Shown here in pieces: positions 31,057 to 42,642 of a stretch of 64,000 nt of DNA. The translations under genes and the position numbers were made by a program. The DNA is taken from NCBI GenBank assembly GCA_964019415.1, contig OZ025872.1:6432322-6496321 (forward strand), read 5' to 3'. Source of the stretch: Ianthella basta. Its lineage: Eukaryota; Porifera; Demospongiae; Verongiida; Ianthellidae. Position 1 is the stretch's first letter, and each line of letters begins with the position of its first letter. The notes beneath the pieces are model-generated. The model was not told where the DNA came from. It saw only the letters and a program-made list of their open reading frames with translations, and did no database searches.

Positions 31057-31679
31057 TACTCCTCACTGCACACTCCATGCCTGTGTCAGAGCAATGTACA
31101 GTGCATGTACCACTGTGTGGATATCTGACATTAGCTACATTGTTGTATACTATCTTCACTTATGTATGCTTGGTTGTTGTTACTGTAGGTTTACTGGAGT
31201 CCAGGTGAACTGGTTTTTGATTATTCAAACTTGCTCCTTTACATATGCATTCTTTGAATGTAACTTTCATCAACTTGTCCAAAGTTTCTGGCACTGCATT
31301 AGTGCAATGTTAACAGTGTAGCTAGTGACTAGTATAGGAACCTCGAGCTCTTGGATTGACTTTAATTTGAATTTGATTTGATGACATGTGCACACATATG
31401 TGCATGCAATCCAGTGTGTGGTATGGTGGCCAGTGGACAGGGTCAGATACAAGACTGTGCAGCATGTGTAAGCATTCAAGACAAGGTCAAGAGTGTAGCT
31501 ATGCCTCAGTGTGTAGTGAATGAGGTATACATGTGTTCCTTCAAATGGGCGCTTAGTAAACACCTCAGAACTGCGGACAACATAAACATTTTCCATGCTT
31601 CCCCTCAGGAGCTGAAAGGTGGTCGCATGCTTGCATGCAATTGAATGCCACGTGCGTTGTTGTTGTGCAATAAAGAAAC

Positions 31680-31800
31680 AAAAGCCAGAATCTGTCCTCT
31701 CCCAAGTTCAACATCATAAATCACACCAAATGTAACAAGTGGACTGCAAGCCACTAGGGTACTTAGTTATTCATGAGCTGTGGAATTGTAACAAGAATTG
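31680..31800 (+). pseudogene. Chimeric fragment of the DNAI7-neighbourhood segments
   Basis: Bases 31680-31740 match the segment at 15423-15480. They are followed directly by a match to the DNAI7 final exon and its flank (CCACTAGGGTACTTAGTTAT, as at 18822). The two pieces lie about 3.3 kb apart in the source, so an internal deletion or rearranged copy is implied. Confidence 0.5.
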
Positions 31801-31918
31801 GGAGCATAATTACGGCACACACATTATGCATGGAGTGGTCGCAATGCACAGAGTCACAACTGGCGCGCGTCACGTACCAGAAGGGGTGTCACTCCATATA
31901 CCCCGCCCCCTTGGCAAA

Positions 31919-33486
31919 ATGGACGGAGGTGGCCCCACAAGAGAATGCCACCGTGAAACACTATTAAGCACATGTACACATGCCAGGAATGGAGGAGAGA
32001 ACACGTCTATGGAATTAGATCGGCTCTTCCTTGAACACCACGAACAGTTGTCTAGCGAAACGGCCACAGAAAAGGGTGCCAAGCTAGCCGACGAGGTGAA
32101 AAGGCTGACAGATCACGAGACATCAGCCGCCCAAGCCACTGCACCTTTCACTCCACCGCACTCCTCAGAACAAGAGCTTGCTGGAGTCGAGGAAGAATCC
32201 GGTGAAGCAAGACAGAGTTCCGGAGAACTAGTACAAGGTTAGTATTGCGCGTTGCATGAGCAGCTATGTAGCTAGCTAGCTAAATCAACTCAGCCGCAGG
32301 GCTCTTTGACTCATGCAAGAGTCTCTGCTACCCTGAGAGGCTATAACAGTTGACCAAGACTTTTCTGTAATGGCGAATCGCTTTCGCCCATAGTGGCAAA
32401 CTAGCTATTTCATGTTCTTCCATCATTCCTGAAACACCTCCCAGTTTTATGCTTGGCAGTGGCCATGGGCCAAAACACTGGTAAGGAATTGTCTTTTTGC
32501 ACTGAACCCATTACCATGGTAACAGACATCTAAGTAATGTTCACGTTTCTGGATCTGACAGCCATGCACTGCATGTTTTGGGTTTTGGCGTGGGATCTGT
32601 ATCTGATGGACATCCTCGGTGGGCAGAGTGTGTGGGATGTCTATATTCATAGATCTCTCTGATGTCATGTGACATCATTAAAGATGGTCAATTATTGCCA
32701 AGTTGAAAGTTGGACAAGTAATCATGATGCTCGGGTGTCTTGTATCCTATATATTATAATGGAGCTAAGCATTATGTATTTCTGGCACCATTTCATATTC
32801 TGAGAGCGTTTCGTATTCCACTACATAATATTATTCAGAAAGCATTTGTTTGAGTGTATGAGCATGGCATTACAATGTGCATGACTTTCTTGTTCTTCCA
32901 TGCACACAGATCTTCAAGGAATTCAGCCGAGGTTGTCCACTGTAGGTTTGAGGCAATCAGTCTGCCATCAAATACAATGCAGCAGCCGCAGCAGCAGCAG
33001 TCGCACCAGCGACAGCTGCTCAAATACACAAATCTGAAGATGGATCTTAAGATTAAAGACATATCTGACCTCATGTCTGCATCAGATCCCATGCGCAGTA
33101 TTATGCTGCTCTATGCCAACACCCTTGCTGCTATCACTCGCCTTTTGGAGCCTCACCTTCAGGCAGTGAGGGAGGAGGCTGTCAGGTATCATCAACTTGG
33201 CCTTCATCAAGGGATGTCGGAAGAAAGTACAATTAGGTCTGCTAACTCCCTCGATGACCTGCTAAGGCAAATGTCAGTGACAGGAATGTGGAACAATACT
33301 CACTTCCTGAGCCAGGCTGTGGGTGCCATTCCACCATCTGCACTTGAGCGAGAAGTTGTGGAAGACATCCTTTCACATTACAACTTGCATCTGGCCATTC
33401 ATGAGCGGGCCACACAGCTGGACGATGCCCTTGCCAAACAGTCTGAGAGCAAAGAGGAAGGAAAGGCTCTCGAGGTGGATGCTTGA
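31919..33486 (+). CDS. Unrecognised two-exon gene with a long helical domain
   Basis: Exon 1 starts at ATG 31919 and ends at a GTTAGT donor at 32238. It is preceded by a GC-box-like CCCCGCCCCC (31901-31910) and encodes an acidic/Ser-rich helical segment (MELDRLFLEHHEQL). Exon 2 runs from 32911, after a CACACAG acceptor, to TGA at 33484-33486. It encodes a Gln-rich start, then a predicted all-helical domain: YANTLAAITRLLEPHLQAV, EESTIRSANSLDDLLRQM and ILSHYNLHLAIHERATQL. Exon 1 has a damaged paralogue at 27105-27390. I do not recognise the domain. Regular amphipathic helices suggest a protein-interaction role, possibly death-fold-like, and location between GTPase genes is the only functional hint. 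The 32.24-32.91 kb intron shows nothing else. Confidence 0.5.
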
Positions 33487-34247
<761 letters not shown>

Positions 34248-34286
34248 TTTGTATTTTTATTGTTTTCTGCATTACCTTATACTTTA

Positions 34287-34352
34287 GGGCATGCTCCAGT
34301 GGCTGTCAACCAGGAAGGAACAGTGGGAAGAAAGAGGGGACCTGGCAGGAGA
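34287..34352 (-). pseudogene. Antisense scrap of the DNAI7 exon
   Basis: GGGCATGCTCCAGTGGCTGT and the following bases through CCTGGCAGGAGAAGGTGC are the reverse complement, with differences, of 16767-16833 inside the DNAI7-like exon. It lies between two TG tracts just upstream of the second GTPase copy. Confidence 0.65.
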
Positions 34353-34398
34353 AGGTGCATGCATGCATGCCTTTATCTGTGTGTGTGGTGTGAGCATG

Positions 34399-34465
<67 letters not shown>

Positions 34466-34529
34466 GTGTGTGTGTGTATGTGTATCTGTGTTTTTAGTAT
34501 TAGCCTGTTTGTGTACCTTGCACTGTAGG

Positions 34530-37016
34530 TTTCACAGAGGCAGATTGCTCCAGACTGTACCACAAAGCTATCAGAGACAACCCCACCATCACCCTCCACA
34601 TTGCCAAGGCCATGACCATTGGACCCCCTCAAGTCGGCAAGACTTCTCTGCGTGACCACCTGTTGGGGCTGCCACCACCTCAGATCAGCAGTAGCACTCC
34701 TGTAGTGGATACAGCTGCAATGGTCAGTGTGTGCCCATCTGATAGTGCAGTCCTAAGTGATAGGTATTCAGAAGATTCATCGTCATCAGATGGCACAGAA
34801 GACTCATTGTCATCAGATGACTCAGAGGATGGTGTGGGTCAGAGAGTAGTTAAAAGGTGCAGATATGAATCCTGTATGTGTGTGGCAGCTGGAAATGAGT
34901 GGGTTTTAGTAAACAGTGACAGTGGAATACTCAGTCTACTCACGTTCCTGCAGCAAAAAATGAGTACACTCATCCAAAGCAGCACAGAAGTAAATTCAGT
35001 GGCTTCTGAGACAAAATTTTGTTACCTAGCACACATGAAGGAATACTTCCCGAAACTGCCATTCATCCTCTAGGTGATGCATCACCCATCCAGGCACCTG
35101 TTCATAAACCTGACCCCGTTGCAACAATGATTAGTCAAATTTTCCGAGAATTACAGAATCCTGACATAGCTAATGTCACTCTGCCGATGTGCATCTCCTG
35201 CAGTTCCTAGACAGTGGAGGACAGCTGGCGTACCACGATATCCTCCCAATATTTGTCAACATACCTGCCATCTATTTGCATGTGTTCAACGTGGCAAAGG
35301 AGTTGACAGAATGCCCCATAGATGAGCTGTGCTCCACTGAAGGGAAGAAGAAGTATTCAGCTAAATCCGCCCTCTCCACTGCTGATATGATCACATGCTC
35401 GGCAATAACAGTGCATTCACTTGCCGACAAGAAGCTTCAACTTCCCTCAAAGGTTAATTGTGAGAGCAAGTCCCCTAAGCCCTGCGCTGTGCTGGTGGGC
35501 ACTCACCTTGATAATCTCGTTGAAGGAGATTCAGAGGCTACATTGAAGGCCGTTAATGAAACACTGCATAAAGCATTGCAGTCAAAATATCACCTCCTGG
35601 AAGAGATGGTTGTGCCAAATCACAAATCCAGCCTCATGTTCTTTCCCATCAACAATATGCTATATGTTGACCAAAGTCATCAGTTGCATAAACACTGTAA
35701 ATGTATGCACTGTCATGCCACCAAGCATCTCAAGAGGAGGCTAATGAAGCAGGCAATGGAAGATGCTGTTAAGGTAGAAGTCCCCGTGAGGTGGTACCTC
35801 CGTCAGCTGTTGGAGCTGAGCCAGGGTGCAGAGAAGCCGTTGTACTCATACAGTGAACTGTATCAACGCTGCATGGAAGAAGGTTCTGTTAGTGACGAAG
35901 GAGAATTTCATACCATGGTCACCTACTTCCATGCCCTTGGTCTCCTCGTTCACTTTTGTGGAGCTGATGTAGGGCACACTGAAGACAGTGACTGCCTGGT
36001 CTTCACCAATCCTTCCTACCTCTTTAAGAGCATTTCCAAACTGTATCAAGTGCAGTTTGAAGAGGTTGAAGGAGTTGGCATGAGAAAGCTGAAACATGAA
36101 GGCAAATTGACAAAGGCAGCACTTCGGGACCTTGAGGTTGAAATCAATTATGACCACTTCATGGATCTCATGGTCCAGCTCTTCATTGGAGCAGAGGTCA
36201 AGTCACATGATGAAGACAAGACTCTCTTTGTCCCGTCAGTCCTGACCAACTCACCAGTTGATGTAACCCCATCAGGAGTTGGTATCAGACCACAGGAGCA
36301 ATCCCTGTGTTTTGCCATCACCTTTGAAGCCAAACATTTCATTCCTTGTGGAGTATTCACAGGAATGATTGCTCGCTTGCAGTCCACACTAGGGTGGGAG
36401 ATATGCACCCACTCTATCTCTCGTGTGCAAATGGAGTTCGCAGTAGGAGCAATGGACACTGTAATTCTGTGGGATCGTGTCACCCACATCAGTGTGCAGA
36501 TGGGTCACCATGAAAGAAGGAGACTCAGACGATACCAGGAGTACCGTGACACCATCATAAAGGCCACTGCAGACTCGTACTGCTTCCTCTTCCACAGCAA
36601 GGCTGGCAAAGACCCTCACAGTGGGACCTGAAGTGAGTGCAGGGACAGTCCCTACCTTGTCCTTGGGCAGACCTGTCAGAAGTGCCCCACTCAGTCAAGT
36701 GCTCTTGAAGGCCCACACTTTGCTGAACTGAAGGTGGAGGACCATATCCCTGCATCTGTCCGCTGCCAGAGGACACTGGAGCCAAAATCACTGAATGACA
36801 ACAAATCAGAGCTTGATCTGTTCCAGAACATGTCTCATTATGTGAGTTGACCGCTGTGGAGAGTTGAATACACCAGTAATTGAGTAGTGGCTTTTCTGTC
36901 CTCCACTGAAATATGCCATTTTGCTTTCTCCCACATGCAGGCTGTTGTTGTTGAACAACATACCAGCTACTCTCTGGAGATTGAGAGGGAGGGGGAAGTC
37001 CCATCCACTCTGACAG
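34530..37016 (+). pseudogene. Second copy of the Roc-like GTPase exons, frame broken
   Basis: Collinear with 2832-5379, including the acceptor (TGTAG before GTTTCACAG), P-loop GPPQVGKTS, DSGGQ and GTHLD, the winged-helix region, and the small exon at 36941-37016. Three lesions are visible against copy 1. A frame change occurs near 35040. One C is missing from a CCC run at about 35184, just before DSGGQ. TGC becomes TGA at 36629-36631, exactly at the first cysteine of the CxxC zinc motif. The acidic insert is shorter and differs. If the two indels are assembly errors, only the stop remains. Upstream CARD exons and the downstream TM/CARD exons were not found beside this copy. Confidence 0.8.
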
Positions 37017-37222
37017 GTTAGATCTTACTCCACCCACATAATCAATACTGAATATCACTTAATGGAGTTTCCCCAATTACAGCAGAGCCTCCGTTTGCAA
37101 TGCATGCAGCTAAATGGGCACATTTAGTGTGCCATTATTCTGACTGAATGCGTGTGTTTATACGACGTGTCTTATTAACCCACGGCGGCGCGTAGCGCAA
37201 TGAGGGGTTACAGTACTTGGTT

Positions 37223-37312
<90 letters not shown>

Positions 37313-39050
37313 TGCGCCTAATCTGACACTACAGGCTGCGAGGCATCTTATCAGCAATACCAGTGGATTCAGAACGACAAAGTAGGAAGTTGAAAAGGGG
37401 ATTGTTTCGAAAGGACTGCATTCGAGAGATATGGTAGTCACATACCGTCCTTATCTCCGCCTTTTTGCCAAATTGGGGAGAAAAATCCTCCAAAATAGCG
37501 GAACGGCGGAGATGGGTCTGGGATTAGACTGGAGATATGGTGTGGAAACAGTAAAAGGCCAATATGCAGCTTATACTCTTTTCGGGAATGACTGAATTGT
37601 GCTCAATGGCGGGATGTAATCGAGAGGTGCCGAGTCCCGCATTCTACTCTGGTGGTGTGAGTGCGGCCTCTGGTGGTAGATTGCCAGATCTGATTTGCAA
37701 CGTGTACCACACGGTAGAACGCTGTATGTAGTTTGTGTAGAGTAGAGAACCACTTCTATGTAGTTCAGAGGGATCCATACCTCGACGAAAATGGCATCCA
37801 TTTAATCTTTTCCAATGATGTCTGTTATTGCACAAGTGTTTAGCTGCTTATCTAGTGCCACAGAATCAGATGTCATATTAGTTGCTGTATACAACTGTTT
37901 TGTGGCACCCATGCACACTCTCGCTCAGTATCGTGAATTACATTGCTTATACAATGCCTTTGTTGCATAGCTACAACAAAGACCTATCTACAGTCACATA
38001 CAGTACTTACAGTCATTGCATATATATGTTGAGCTTCTACCCTAGACTCTTAGTGAATGCAACAATCTGCAACAATGTTAATTTAGCCAGCAATGTTTGT
38101 TTGCAAACACTCCAATGGTTTTGCACTGTAGTGCTTCATTTGACTAAGCAATCTTCTTCCACACTGGGAACAGCTAGGCTGCTTCCTCTTTAGTTCACTG
38201 TTGATTCTTTTCTAGAGCATTAGCACCATTAACAGGTTGATGAATGCATTGTCCTCTGGATAGTTGTCAAGTTTCATTAACAGTTACAAAATACCGAAGT
38301 TTTTTCCATCCAAGGTGGAACATATCAACTAATTGCAAATCATTGTCTGCAGAGTGCACAGCGAAGTTTAACATTACAGGTGAAAATGAGGGGGTAAATA
38401 TTGAATTTCGCAGGCAAATTATAAGCCTGTTCTGCAACTCACCATTTAGAAATGACCTATCAAAACGGTCATTCAGCTGTTCAAAAGTCGATTTGTTGAG
38501 CTGATATTTCTTCACACGTCAGTGCAGATACATAATTCCTTTACTGCATAAACGTTGATGAACAGTTCATCTGACACCAAATATTACAAATCTCATTGGC
38601 TACAGGGCTGCTATAATGTACCAAGTTAGTTAGAGATACATCCAAGGTGGTGCTGTATGCTGTACAGTGGACAGGCTGGCTCTGCGAGGCCAAGTGAGCT
38701 AGCTGTTGTCAGTCCTTCAAGTGAGGTATGGACTGTACTACTGCCGTGCATCTCACATGACACTCTGAAGTGCACTCATGTCATTGTACATCAGCTGTGC
38801 ACAGTCAACATACTGTATTACCTGTGAATATGACGGGGTGGCAATGCACGGCAATTCTGATAATTGGTTAACTTATAAATTCCATAATGATTCAGGTAGT
38901 ACTTTGCTTAGTGCACTCATTGTCTGTCATGACCAGGAGCCCAGTCAGTTCAAGAAGACCCTCTTTACCAACTGTTTACAGTGTTTGTAAGAGATAGGCA
39001 ATGTGTGTGGAGTAATTTGAGTATTACATTGAATTGTTCTCTGTTTCTCT
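37017..39050 (+). other. Flank of GTPase copy 2, partly duplicated from 5380-7180
   Basis: It matches copy 1's intron up to about 37170 and again from about 38160 to 38996, including the empty MITE site at 38315-38330. The about 1 kb in between (37172-38150) is absent from copy 1. That part holds a fragment of the CCCCGTGCGCG MITE family (37172-37225), a TG tract and unrecognised sequence. Confidence 0.55.
37206..37311. repeat. (TG)n microsatellite
   Basis: Pure TG tract inside the copy-2-specific insertion. Confidence 0.95.
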
Positions 39051-39055
39051 TGTAG

Positions 39056-39141
39056 TTCCTCAGATCCCAACCCACTGCCCTCCTTCTAGTGGGTCTAGTC
39101 CAACTAGTCCACAGGCCAAGAGGAGGCAAATTAGCTCAACT
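39056..39141 (+). pseudogene. Copy of the CARD-gene tail exon (SQIPTHCPPSSGSG-type)
   Basis: Matches 10266-10348 and 47942-48028 but reads through RRQISSTG to a GTAAGG donor where copy 1 has TGA. It follows GTTCTCTGTTTCTCTTGTAG. A TG tract (39160-39209) follows. Confidence 0.5.
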
Positions 39142-39155
39142 GGTAAGGCAGTGTG

Positions 39156-39210
<55 letters not shown>

Positions 39211-39534
39211 ACATATGAGCATAAGCGACTGGTTTGGTTATTGTATCTTTGCCTGCTACTGTGTTTGAGTAGTGGGTGGGTGTGTCTGACTACCATACAA
39301 TTGCAAGCATCAGTTTTCTTCTCTGTTCAGCTGCCCTACTACCTGTGTCCCCTGCTTCTTCTGAGCCCATTTAGGGTAATGCTACATCGCCCAACCCAAT
39401 GGAGATAGCCCCAGTCAATACCAGTGGTAGGTACCAGTGGGAAATGTGCACTGGGTTGCTGTGCATCGTAGATGTGATTGGGGACCGTACAGTCTACACA
39501 CACTAGCATCATGCAGACAGCACAGTAGCGCTGT

Positions 39535-39725
39535 CTCTATAGGGATGGTGGCAGTCTGAGAGGTCTACCTCACATGCAGCGGACACCTCAGGGTCAGAGC
39601 GGCGTGACCCTCGCTATAAGAGAGCTTGTTTGCTTTGAGGAACTGCCTCACTGTCGACGGAGGGAGTAGGTGTGCATCTAGCCCATCATGTCCGTCACTG
39701 GTCCCTTCGCCACTTCTTGTAGTGA
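39535..39725 (-). pseudogene. TWNK: Inverted copy of the Twinkle-like fragment
   Basis: The reverse complement contains TVRQFLKANKLSY(S)EGHAAL, as at 14290-14511, including an in-frame TAG shortly after. It is flanked by unrelated sequence. Confidence 0.45.
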
Positions 39726-40107
39726 CAGTGGTGGTTGTTTGTACACTGCACTATATTCATGAACTGCACATACGTCACCTTAATGCAACATTATACCAGG
39801 TTGTAATCTCTGTTCAGTCTGTTTTCTGTAAATGGTGTCTCTGGTAGCCATTTTTATCAGGCACTTCCTTTAATAGACGTCATGAGCATGACATCTGATA
39901 CTTTAGTGTGGCAGTGTGTGTCCACACCCTGTGGCTGCAGTGAAGTAGCATGTACTGATTTGTAATGATACTGGACTGCATACACCAAACATTCCACTGA
40001 TCTGTTCATAATGGGAATAGGATGGTTCTATGGTTGACATGAGGTGTTAGCTCCTTTGTGCTTCATCAACTCCTCTCTTTTTGTGCACACACACGCACGC
40101 ACACACA

Positions 40108-40238
40108 CACATGCCCCACTCAATCAAGTGCTCCTGGAGGCATACACTGTGCTCAACTGAAGGTGGAAGACCGTTCTTCTATTTCTGTTTGTTGCCAGGC
40201 AATCATGGAGCCGAGACTACTCAGTGACAATGTATCAG

Positions 40239-40240
<2 letters not shown>
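40108..40240 (+). pseudogene. Third scrap of the GTPase gene (end of the large exon)
   Basis: CPTQSSAPGG...LKVEDRSSISVCCQ...EPRLLSDNVSE parallels residues after the CxxC motif of copy 1. It is preceded by a CA tract in place of the upstream GTPase sequence and ends at GTATCAGAG, immediately followed by (GT)n. Confidence 0.65.
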
Positions 40241-40337
<97 letters not shown>

Positions 40338-40340
40338 TGT
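40241..40340. repeat. (TG)n microsatellite abutting the exon end
   Basis: TG tract starting at the position where the exon would be spliced. Confidence 0.95.
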
Positions 40341-40625
40341 GTGTCTGTGTGTATGTGTGTAGTGTGTGCTGTACCTGGCCTGTGCAGTATTGCCTCCCCT
40401 GGCTGTGAGTGTAGTGTGCTGTCACAGCCCATCACCCCAGTGTGCCCTAGTGAGGCCGACCTCAACTGGCACAAGTAGCTGGTGAAGGCTCTGTTGCTGT
40501 CACATTCGCCATGTGCCACTGTCATGTGGTGTTGTGTCAGCTAAACTTGTACGTGTATGTAATGTGTGTTAATTGATGGAGGTGCAAGTGACAGTGTTTA
40601 ATGTGCTATTTATGTTCTTCTGCAG

Positions 40626-41033
40626 CTGTCACTGTGTCACTGCTGGGCCCGGCCACGGTGACAGAGGGTGACAGTGTGACATACACCATTGACACTATTG
40701 GAGAGTTCAGAATCCCAATAAGTGTCACATTGACTTTAGTAGATGGAACAGCCACTGGTGAGCAAGTTGCCTGGCAACCCACTAGCCCCACCCCCTTCAC
40801 TGTACTCTGTACCCCCTCAGGTGGAGATAACTTTGATGTTAGTGGGTTCCCAGTGACAGTGACACTTCGGCCTGATATGACGTCTGTCAATGTGACAGTG
40901 TCAACCACGTTTCATGGTGTCATTGAGTGCACTGAACGCTTTGATGCTGTACTTCACATTGAGTGGTGCTGGGATCAACAACAACTTTAAATACTTGCAT
41001 TTTAGATGCAGATGGCCATAAGTCGTGTGTGTG

Positions 41034-41103
<70 letters not shown>

Positions 41104-42583
41104 TGTGTGTGAGTATGTGTGTTAAAGAGGGTGTGATACCGATGAAGTCAAGTAGCCATGTGTCCTCCACTGCACAGACCTTCAAGTGTCCTTTGGTGCA
41201 TCCCTGTATGACACTACTGAGGGTACAGCGGCAAACATCGCTGTGGTAACCAGTACCACAAGCTACACCTTCCCTTTCACTGTGTTCCTAATGTACCTTG
41301 ACTTTAATGGGATATCAGCCACCATGGGAATGGACTACATCCCCCTCCCCAGCAATGTCACCTTCCAGGCCGGCCAGGAGAGCCTCACCTTCTCTGTCGC
41401 CATCCTGATGACCAAGTGGCAGAGCTGCTGGAGAACTTCAGAGTTAGGATCACTGGCTACGCTGAGCACTTGAGCTGTGCTGGGGGACTTGTTGTGGACG
41501 GAGAGACCACTGCTGCCTTTGTCCGCATCAGTGACAATAACAGTGAGTGCAGGACAGCTGTGGGGTGGATGGGAGGTGCATGGGGTTAATTTGTGTTTAC
41601 AGCCCATGTTTACTAGTGGTTTTGTTGGTGCTGTTTAGAGCTGATTGTGTCCTTGATGCCAAGCGTGTATATGGTGCCAGAGGGTGACAGTGTCACAGTG
41701 ACACTTGTGACAAACATCCCCTACTCATTTGGGTTTAAAGTCACAGTTGAAGGCAATAACAGAACAGCAACTCGTAAGGATACACGTCACACACTTAAGT
41801 GTAGTGCAAGGACACTCACATCCCACTCCCCACACAGCTGGTGATGACTATGGCAGTGGTCCAAAGGAAGTCAGCTTCGCAGCCTCTGTCACTTCACCCG
41901 GCTCTGCCAACACCACCTTCCAGACACGCACTGACAATGTGTTTGAAGGAGAGGAGGTCTTCCTTGTGGAGCTGATGAATGTCAGCGAGGTGGGCATTGG
42001 ACCTGATACAGGCTTGGTGATAATAGAGGACCAGACCAGTGAGCGGGTCAATTGGGCAGCCAGTGGGCGGGGTAGGGGTGGGGGCAGAGGTCATGTGTGG
42101 TCTCACCTCTCTACTGTTAGTGGTTAGATTGTCATTCGGAACATCTAGATATGTGGTTGCCGAGGGCAACCATATGACAGTCACCTTGGAGAGCGATGTT
42201 GCCATAGAAATGTCCTTTGAAGTCAACGTGTCCACTGTGGAGAGAACAGCAGATGGTGAGTGGGGAACCCCTTTCACGTGAAGTGTTTGTGAGTACTCCT
42301 CTCCTCCTGTCCTCAGCTGGGGCTGACTTTACAGCCCTCACCAATGTCGTGGTTACCTTTGAACCTGGGACATCTGCTGTGTCAGTCAACATCTCCACCA
42401 TTGATGACCTTGCGGTTGAAAGTGATGAGACACTGCATGTCACCTTTGTCATTCCGTCAACAGAAGCAACCGTGAACGTCAAGACTGGCAGTATTAGCAG
42501 GGCTAAAGTATTCATTGAAGACAATGAAGGTGCGTGAAAGCAATTATGTGTGTGCTGTGTACAACATTTGCCTGCGTGTGTGT

Positions 42584-42642
<59 letters not shown>

